A stretch of DNA of 64,000 nucleotides, from NCBI RefSeq assembly GCF_905220365.1, contig NC_061136.1, positions 14,239,702-14,303,701 of the forward strand, read 5' to 3'. Below, one piece after another: positions 60,401-64,000 of the stretch. The stretch's first letter is position 1. Each line of letters opens with the position of its first letter. This DNA is from Vanessa cardui. Lineage: Eukaryota; Arthropoda; Insecta; Lepidoptera; Nymphalidae. Made by a program: the position numbers and the translations under genes. Below the pieces are notes generated by a model, which did not search any database, had not been told where the DNA came from, and saw only the letters and a list, made by a program, of their open reading frames with translations.

Positions 60401-63400
60401 AAAGTTATGGAGCTCGAGAAGAGCGACTCGTCCGACCCGGAGGAGCAGAGGTGACCCACAGTACATACTACTATAATTGTGTGCCGGAATAATATCAAGT
60501 CGTCGGTTAACCGATGCGATTGATAATCCCAGGTACCTGGTGTACACGCTGTGCCGCGAGACGCAGTGCATCTACGCGGGCGAGCGCGACGCGGCGCTGC
60601 AGGCCGCGCACTGGGCGCGCGCGCTGGCCGCCCGCCTGCCGCCGCCGCTGCGCGCGCGCATCTTCGTACGTAGCCCCCGCCCCGCGCCCCGCGCCCCACC
60701 CCGCCGCCGCTAACGCCCGTGCGCTCCACAGAACAGCCTGATGGCGATCCGCGACTGCCTGGTGCGCCACACGGACCTGATCCTGAAGAGCAGCCGCTCG
60801 GCGTCGCTGGCGTCGGCCGAGCTGCCGCGCGACGTGCGCGACAGCCTGGGCGCGCGCGTGCGCGAGCTGCTGCTGCAGGTCTACAAGCTGGGCTTCGAGG
60901 TGAGCGCGCCCATGCGATTCATGTCGTATTTGGTACATCTATATACACATATGTGTAAATCCACCATTACATTGTTTAAGGAACCTACTCGCTTTAGATT
61001 CGCGACTTTGTTTGTCACGTAGACACACTAGTATCCACTTTCAAATTAATTCGAAACAGAATTAAAAAAGATTCAGATTCATTTTCTATTCGCTAAAGGT
61101 AATATTGTCAACATTTCATCAATTATTTCAGTTACCTCATTTTAACATTTAAGTCTAATCCTTGCTGAGCTAATAATAACAAATGGGAACGGTATGCTTA
61201 ACTTATAATTATTCTATTTCTAAATTTAAATTATTCGTTAGCGACCGTATCCTAAGATTCAAAAAAATTCGTGGTTTTCATACTCATATCACCTACAAAT
61301 AATCATTTATATACCATTACCGTTATATACCGTTTTCAAATATATCTAACTCATATAAAAAAAATCTTATATTAACAATAACAAATTATAGTTAAGAACG
61401 ACATTTTCGTATTTTTACTATAGTATTATAAGGGTATTTTTATCCGTAGTGAGAAGGGATAGAAGAGATATAATTCCATAACCAGCATGAATATATTTAA
61501 AAAAGTATACTGCTAATAATTCAAATATAATATTATATTACTCTCGGCACAACTCGGCTCCCCGCTGCACGCTCGCACGCACGCACGCCCGCACGCCCGC
61601 CGAGCGGCACTAACCGCACGCACTGTTGCAGCTGCACACCGAGTTGCACAAATTCGCGCAGGCCCCCTTCAAAGAGCAGCTCGAGCGCCAAGCACGCCGC
61701 CTGCGCCCCTCCTCCCTCCAACCCTCCCGCCCCCAAACCCCCCGCCTGCGGAGGAAAAGGCCGGAGACCATGCTCATACACGAGTCCATCAACCCGGTAA
61801 TGACCGCTCCGAGTCGCATCGGTCCGCTTCGCTTTGGTTTGGTCGTGTTCGTGTTCCGAGCTTAGTCATTTCGTTTCTTCGTCAGTGTGGATTTTGTTTT
61901 ATTCATCGGACTACATCGCTCGAGGAGAGAAGTTTGGAGAGTAGAGCCTGCTTTTGTTGTTGAAAGTAACTAATGTCAACCTGGTTCGGGGCTTTCCTGT
62001 GTGACGTACCGATTGTTCCTTACTATTAATTTTAGTAGAACATCACTTTGTGCAATGATATATTCGAATGTTTTTGAGACATACAGCTTGATACATCTAA
62101 CTATGGTGAGTGTCCGGTGTTTTTGTGACTTTACTCATGTTTGTCGTGAAATCACAATCAGCGTAAATTTGAATTTCGAATGTTGTGATCGCTTGGTCTA
62201 GATTCACAAGGAGCTCCACCGGTTCGCGAGCAGCTCGGCCCCGCGGCCGGCGGAGTCCCCGCGGCGGGCCAGGTTCCTGCGCTCCGAGAGCATCGGCGAG
62301 GACGTGGAGCCCGGCGCGCTCGACGACGGCGGCTTCGACGTCACCGGGGTCAGTTTGCAAATCGCTCTTAGGCCCAGCACACACGGAACGCATTTGCAAC
62401 GAAACTGCGACTCCTAGTTACTTTTGAGTTTCAGCCATAGACTCCTTTGAGAGACCGCACACGACGCAACCTGTATGAAACTGGTTGGAAACGCGTTTCA
62501 AACCGGTTGCATTGAAACCGGCGTGCAGGAAACTCGTGTTTGCGTTTCTTCGGATTTCGCGCCTTTTTCATCAACAAAATGGCTGACGATGATAATCAAA
62601 GCATTGAATTTGTGTTAGAAGTAGAAAAATATCCTTGTTTATATAATAACACATTACCTAGCTACTCTCGGAGAACTGAAACTGATAAAGAACGCAGCCA
62701 CAAACATACGACAGTTGATATTAATGTCAATGTAGGGATGTATCCACATAGTTCTTCTTTTACGCCTTCTCCTTTGTCGAAGATATAAATACATAACCAA
62801 AACTTCTTCATCACTTGAACTAGACATTTTGCAGACATCTATTCTCTCAGAAAACCGAACTGATTGTGAGCCGTGAGGTTGATGCGTGTGTGGAAATCGA
62901 TTGAAACGAGTTTCAAACTAATAATTTCAGAAGGGTTTCGTTGCAGTTGCGTTGCGCCGTGTGTGCTGGGCCTTAATCTCGCGGAGAAAGAAATTTTTTG
63001 CATAAAATCATATATTTTTTTTGTAATCATATGCCAGGCGGAGGCGGGAGCGGGCGCGGAGGCGTGCGCGGGGCGGGCGGCGCGCGCGGTTGTGCAGTTC
63101 GCGCGCTGCTGGATGTCGTTCGTGGTGGAGCGCTGCGACCGCGGACGCGGCCTCCGGCCTCGGTGCGCTGCGTTTCAAAACATACAAATACTACTACATT
63201 GATATTTAATGTCCTAATGTATAACTGTTTTGCCGTAGATGGGCGAGCCAAGGGTTGGAATTCCTAATGTTAGCCTGCGATCCGTACAACACGAAACATT
63301 TAAGTGACGAGGAGTTCGAGGTAACAACAGCTTGGAATAATCTAATATTATTATAAATTACTAATCAATGTAAATTACATAGTATATTTGATTCCATGTC

Positions 63401-63771
63401 ACTTGTCTCCTGTAATAGTTCATAATTACAACCATAATCGTAAGTTCAATTAAGGTGACCGTTTTGTGTGGTGCGCAGGAGCTGAAACAGCAGATGGACG
63501 GCTGTATCTCACACGTGGTGGGGTCGCGCGCGCCCGCCGCCAGCCAGCCCGCCGCGCCGCTGCGCCAGCGGCACCGCATACACGTGCGCGCCACTTCTTG
63601 CCCACTAGTATACTAACCAACATGACAACCACTAGTATACTAACCAACATCAATCATTGCAGAGTCCCCTATCGAGCACGAGTAGTACAAACAGCAAGGA
63701 GGGCGCGAACCCACCGACACCCCCCAGCGAAGTCGACGCCCCGCTCATACTGCACAGCCTCGACGATGCCG
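36367..63771 (+). CDS. Mekk1: MAP kinase kinase kinase 4-like protein (MEKK4/Mekk1), N-terminal part; gene runs off the window
   Basis: Twenty-three coding exons, all GT-AG and phase-consistent, 3,469 nt: 36367-36449, 46918-47055, 52361-52443, 53016-53143, 53587-53766, 54253-54413, 55160-55266, 55784-56099, 56204-56457, 56832-57033, 57665-57779, 58581-58690, 59256-59415, 59676-59965, 60343-60450, 60533-60665, 60732-60899, 61632-61796, 62202-62348, 63038-63162, 63239-63320, 63479-63583, 63663-63771. Recognition rests on EEQVWQNELKDLIWLEL, RWASQGLEFLMLACDP, HLSDEEFE and GEWAFTQRLA, which resemble the MAP3K4 N-terminal region. Family members are cytosolic stress kinases that activate MKKs of the p38/JNK pathways and are controlled through the N-terminus. 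The last visible exon ends in phase 1, so more exons, including the kinase domain, lie to the right. Family size is about 1,600 residues in human. The gene symbol rests on orthology recalled from sequence. Confidence 0.88.
36925..37142 (-). mobile_element. LINE 3' tail (family C), minus strand
   Basis: Starts at AAATCAAAATAAACTTTATT and includes GAAGCTACCACCGGTTCGG. 5'-truncated and non-coding, in the first intron of the MAP3K4-like gene. Confidence 0.75.
37143..43185. other. First intron of the MAP3K4-like gene, repeat-rich part
   Basis: No alternative coding exon was seen. It holds a degenerate family A SINE around 37900-38165, old family B pieces at 39545-39790 and 40165-40265, family F pieces at 40770-40960 and 42485-42615, and a single arm of the fold-back element at about 41445-41660. 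The remainder is AT-rich. Confidence 0.45.
43186..43466 (-). mobile_element. tRNA-derived SINE (family A), minus strand, with internal palindrome
   Basis: Runs from CAGCCTGTAAATTTCCCAC to the reverse of the tRNA-like head (AACCACTGGGCCATCTCATC). Inside, 43281-43302 and 43307-43328 form a perfect 22-bp inverted repeat around GCGG, probably a local inversion-duplication of the GGTGGAATGCATATGTGGC segment. Confidence 0.75.
43658..43855 (+). mobile_element. tRNA-derived SINE of a second family
   Basis: The head CCTCCGTGGTCGAGTGGTGT is A-box-like and GGGTTCGATTCCCGG is a near-perfect B box. A non-tRNA body follows (TTGTCTTGGGTCTGGGTATT). It lies in the first intron of the kinase gene. The part that would form an anticodon arm is not tRNA-like, so it is not a tRNA gene. 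Confidence 0.75.
43856..45190. other. Kinase-gene intron 1, further part
   Basis: AT-rich. A repeat fragment at 44366-44505 (minus; TACCACCGGTTCGGAAAAGA) is related to one at 51826-51915. No exon seen. Confidence 0.4.
45191..45482 (-). mobile_element. tRNA-derived SINE (family A), minus strand, nearly full length
   Basis: Covers the whole unit, including the B-box complement (GGGTTTGAACCCG) and the A-box complement (TCTAACCACTGGGCTATCTC). In intron 1 of the kinase gene. Confidence 0.8.
45483..46763. other. Kinase-gene intron 1, 3' part
   Basis: AT-rich, no further repeat with clear borders and no exon recognised. Confidence 0.4.
46764..46870 (+). mobile_element. 3' half of a family A SINE
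   Basis: From TTCCACCAACCCGCATTGGA to GGCTGTCGTA. It ends about 47 bp before the acceptor of the exon at 46918. Confidence 0.75.
47078..47768. mobile_element. LINE 3' end flanked by a ~160-bp direct duplication
   Basis: Copies 47078-47247 and 47614-47768 (ATTGACTGATTGATATTGTT... to AAGTAACTCTGTCTGT) are direct repeats. Between them is a minus-strand LINE tail, 47248-47600, including the RT C-terminal remnant (antisense of CAAGATTTTATAGATGAT). Copy 1 also has a run of about 12 G at 47128-47139. It is in the intron 47056-52360. Confidence 0.7.
47769..48144. other. Intronic AT-rich DNA with a family F tail
   Basis: A family F repeat extends to about 47915. Nothing else identified. Confidence 0.4.
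48145..48794. mobile_element. hAT-type MITE with 8-bp target-site duplication
   Basis: The element occupies 48153-48786. It begins CAGTGTTGGGC and ends GCCCAACACTG, terminal inverted repeats typical of hAT elements. Both sides carry TGCAAAAC (48145-48152 and 48787-48794), a perfect 8-bp duplication. Its right part (about 48600-48770) is a long AT-rich palindrome of TTAATTGTTAAC-like units. No transposase ORF. Confidence 0.85.
48795..52360. other. Kinase-gene intron, repeat-rich remainder
   Basis: Holds an old SINE remnant at about 48890-49090, a family B copy at 49799-50033, a small family A piece near 50330-50370, a LINE-tail piece at 51240-51295 and a repeat at 51826-51915. A 142-codon minus-strand frame at 50400-50828 has no recognisable domain or codon bias and is not called. 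Confidence 0.45.
52600..52790 (+). repeat. Interspersed repeat family F
   Basis: AGCTCTGTCTGCATGTCTGT through AACTTGAACTCTAAG to CGAAGCCGCGGGGG. It is the most complete copy of the family in the window and lies in the intron 52444-53015. Confidence 0.6.
53165..53385 (+). repeat. Interspersed repeat (family D)
   Basis: GACAAAGATGGCAAACGAGC through GCGTTGCCGGCCTTTAAGAA to GGTTGTGCGAGGCAGC, a common lepidopteran SINE-like unit. It is the only copy in this window and lies in the intron 53144-53586. Confidence 0.6.
53587..55266 (+). CDS. Mekk1: MAP3K4-like gene, most conserved N-terminal exons
   Basis: Exons 53587-53766, 54253-54413 and 55160-55266. They encode FMSLTSRLKCRAACENE, then NFHNTFSMLINMGNIEKGCR, then ISREEQVWQNELKDLIWLEL and SQQDAYLCAQRNIIPSIVQR, ending EYKFVNPDPCRNRSQKLA. 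This is the block with the clearest MAP3K4 resemblance and identifies the gene. The following acidic tract (DDELPDRPDGADDDDE) is less constrained. In the family the N-terminal region keeps the kinase inactive and binds activators such as GADD45 proteins; which part does so here cannot be told. Confidence 0.9.
53833..54110 (-). mobile_element. tRNA-derived SINE (family A), minus strand
   Basis: Full-length copy from CAACAGCCTGTAAATTCCCA to CTAACCACTGGGCCATCTCG in the intron 53767-54252 of the kinase gene. It leaves about 140 bp before the next acceptor. Confidence 0.8.
54663..54943. repeat. Inverted-repeat element in kinase-gene intron
   Basis: Arms 54663-54737 and about 54871-54943 are inverted copies containing ACATAAGCTACCTTTAA and CAGAAA-CCGCCACA. 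A tract ending CGTCGGGTGTTAAAA follows at 55000-55105. Likely a MITE or fold-back fragment. Confidence 0.6.
55389..55762 (+). mobile_element. LINE 3' end (family C) abutting an exon
   Basis: Contains KIPQTFLTLPSCKFKSFIKN and KKAYYSIQDFVDDKKAW in the + frame, the RT C-terminus, then the 3' tail to TTTGATTTTGATT. Only about 22 bp separate its end from the exon starting at 55784. Confidence 0.8.
55784..57033 (+). CDS. Mekk1: MAP3K4-like gene, GC-rich and low-complexity exons
   Basis: Exons 55784-56099, 56204-56457 and 56832-57033. The first has third codon positions almost all G or C and encodes a helical region (MRDVAALLDAYDAALALYPS) with a six-Ala run (55926-55943), then LRAMCLWYNTAQHMRLKVL. 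The second is a polar Ser/Asp/Asn/Glu linker with ordinary composition. The third has short repeats (GEVREAGEAGEARVGE), then NESGYTSEAERD and VACLRLLGRSAVSAYR. All phases fit their neighbours, so these are real exons despite their composition; open frames in the other five frames of the GC-rich parts are artefacts. Confidence 0.85.
56490..56767 (-). mobile_element. Family B repeat filling a kinase-gene intron
   Basis: Minus-strand copy making up about three quarters of the 374-bp intron 56458-56831, followed by a poly(A) tract. Confidence 0.75.
57035..57240 (+). repeat. 103-bp tandem duplication just after a splice donor
   Basis: Units 57035-57137 and 57138-57240 start with TACGCGCCCACATTACC and are about 93 percent alike by eye. 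The first unit begins at the donor itself. The second copy lacks the GT. Confidence 0.75.
57397..57430 (+). pseudogene. Reverse-transcriptase fragment
   Basis: Reads GVPQGTKMGP in frame, the core RT block, then a stop. A short degenerate non-LTR remnant within the intron 57034-57664. Confidence 0.5.
57665..59965 (+). CDS. Mekk1: MAP3K4-like gene, central exons
   Basis: Exons 57665-57779 (DYHHEMLKTQGVRRCLMFMN), 58581-58690, 59256-59415 (LPSYRNHFLLLTSISMEAVH) and 59676-59965 (LIHELKEGLDISAEMRASFA ... LAGEWAFTQRLAAR). The last is very GC-rich; the others are ordinary. The LKEGL and EW-FT parts resemble the middle of MAP3K4. The 3' end and donor of exon 59676-59965 are triplicated downstream. 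Family A and family B repeats lie in the introns. Confidence 0.87.
57832..58132 (+). mobile_element. tRNA-derived SINE (family A), best copy
   Basis: Full-length about 300 bp. A box: GTCGAGATGGCCCAGTGGTT; B box: GCGGGTTCAAACCCTAG. The body runs through CTGCCACATGTGTATTACAC and AAAGGGAGAGGAGGCTTTTA to a GTTGTTGTTGTTG tail. Used here as the reference for the other copies. Confidence 0.85.
58721..59212 (+). mobile_element. Two adjacent family B repeats
   Basis: An old, diverged copy at 58721-58910 and a younger one at 58931-59212, both on the + strand, in the intron 58691-59255. The younger ends about 43 bp before the next acceptor. Confidence 0.7.
59902..60209 (+). repeat. 93-bp tandem array duplicating exon end and splice donor
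   Basis: Units begin at 59902, 59994 and 60088 (periods 92 and 94), with a truncated fourth at about 60187-60209. Each full unit has CTCACGCAGCGCCTGGCCGC (first unit: TTCACG) through GCCTTCGCGTGAGTACCGCTC. The first is the coding 3' end of the exon 59676-59965; the others are intronic copies with intact GTGAGT donors. Read-through of the first donor meets TGA at once in frame. Confidence 0.85.
60343..62348 (+). CDS. Mekk1: MAP3K4-like gene, later exons
   Basis: Exons 60343-60450, 60533-60665, 60732-60899, 61632-61796 and 62202-62348, encoding among others DMACNQLNRVLNRFEEKFAK, YLVYTLCRETQCIYAGERDA, SLMAIRDCLVRHTDLILKSS, LHTELHKFAQAPFKEQLERQ and IHKELHRFASSSAPRP. The last two exons both open with a similar phrase (LHTELHKFA and IHKELHRFA), which might reflect an old exon duplication. 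All joints keep phase. GC content is high in all but the first. Confidence 0.85.
62368..62975 (+). mobile_element. PIF/Harbinger-type element remnant with MADF-like ORF
   Basis: The element spans 62371-62972, starting GGCCCAGCACACACGG and ending CCGTGTGTGCTGGGCC, flanked by TTA (62368-62370 and 62973-62975), the usual 3-bp PIF/Harbinger target. A frame at 62579-62788 begins MADDDNQSIEFVL and reads EVEKYPCLYNNTLPSYSRR, which resembles the start of a MADF/Myb-like domain carried by such elements. It is cut short; no transposase is present. Inside a kinase-gene intron. Confidence 0.8.
63038..63771 (+). CDS. Mekk1: MAP3K4-like gene, last exons in the window
   Basis: Exons 63038-63162, 63239-63320, 63479-63583 and 63663-63771. 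They encode VVQFARCWMSFVVERCDRG, RWASQGLEFLMLACDPYNTK, LSDEEFEELKQQMDGCISHV and SPLSSTSSTNSKEGANPPTP. The RW--GLEFLM-ACDP---HLSDEEFE phrase is strongly MAP3K4-like. After these come a Ser/Pro linker and DAPLILHSLDDA, ending in phase 1 at a GTGACT donor. The kinase domain must follow beyond 64000. Confidence 0.87.
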
Positions 63772-64000
63772 GTGACTATATTTTAGTATAGTATGACACA
63801 AATTAGATGTAGCATCGGAAAATGCAATGGAATGAAATTAAAACCGATTACTGCCGATTTACACAACCAATAGAAATAGCTCCCTATCGCGCCATTCGAC
63901 GCTATTCGTCGCTATAGATTCACGCGTCAGAGAAAACAAGTGCATGTAAATCGACGCGTCAAATTGACGAATATATTAGGTCATATGATATTACAAGTTA
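63772..64000. other. Start of the next kinase-gene intron
   Basis: AT-rich sequence to the window edge. The gene is open-ended here. Confidence 0.5.

Overview
The window looks like nuclear DNA of a lepidopteran (butterfly or moth). It is AT-rich outside a set of GC-rich exons. Its genes are split by short GT-AG introns, and it carries many copies of interspersed repeats with lepidopteran character: a tRNA-derived SINE, a 280-bp non-autonomous repeat, LINE 3' ends, a hAT MITE, a PIF/Harbinger remnant and fold-back elements. No bacterial, viral or CRISPR features were seen. The species cannot be named from the sequence alone.

Layout. Positions 1-11403 are mostly repeat-rich intergenic DNA. Two tandem CD36-family (scavenger receptor class B-like) genes follow on the + strand, at 11404-15227 and 21681-27109. 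They share nine exons with identical phases; eight of the nine also have identical lengths. Each is followed on the - strand by small secreted low-complexity protein genes: 16045-16582 after the first, then 27861-28278, 29862-30959 and 32624-33571 after the second. Two more secreted-protein genes lie on the + strand at 34150-34656 and 35129-35368. The arrangement suggests a segmental duplication of a CD36 gene plus its neighbour, followed by transposon insertions. A 384-bp near-identical block upstream of each CD36 gene (332-715 and 18023-18406) supports this.

The secreted proteins are rich in Pro, Met and Ser. They have signal peptides, Ser/Asp/Glu clusters and basic tracts. Three of them (29862-30959, 32624-33571, 34150-34656) share a C-terminal motif of about 30 residues that I do not recognise, so they form a family I cannot name. 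This is the best candidate here for something undescribed.

From 36367 to the right edge the + strand carries the 5' portion of a MAP3K4/MEKK4-type kinase gene (Drosophila Mekk1 orthologue). Twenty-three coding exons, about 1,156 codons, are visible. They cover the N-terminal regulatory region only; the kinase domain must lie beyond the window. A 10.5-kb first intron and several later introns are filled with repeats. Many internal exons are very GC-rich while their introns stay AT-rich.

Functionally, the CD36-like proteins are predicted two-pass membrane receptors or lipid transporters, the cluster products are predicted secreted proteins, and the kinase is a predicted cytosolic stress-MAPK component. 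Nothing in the sequence shows that the three groups act together.
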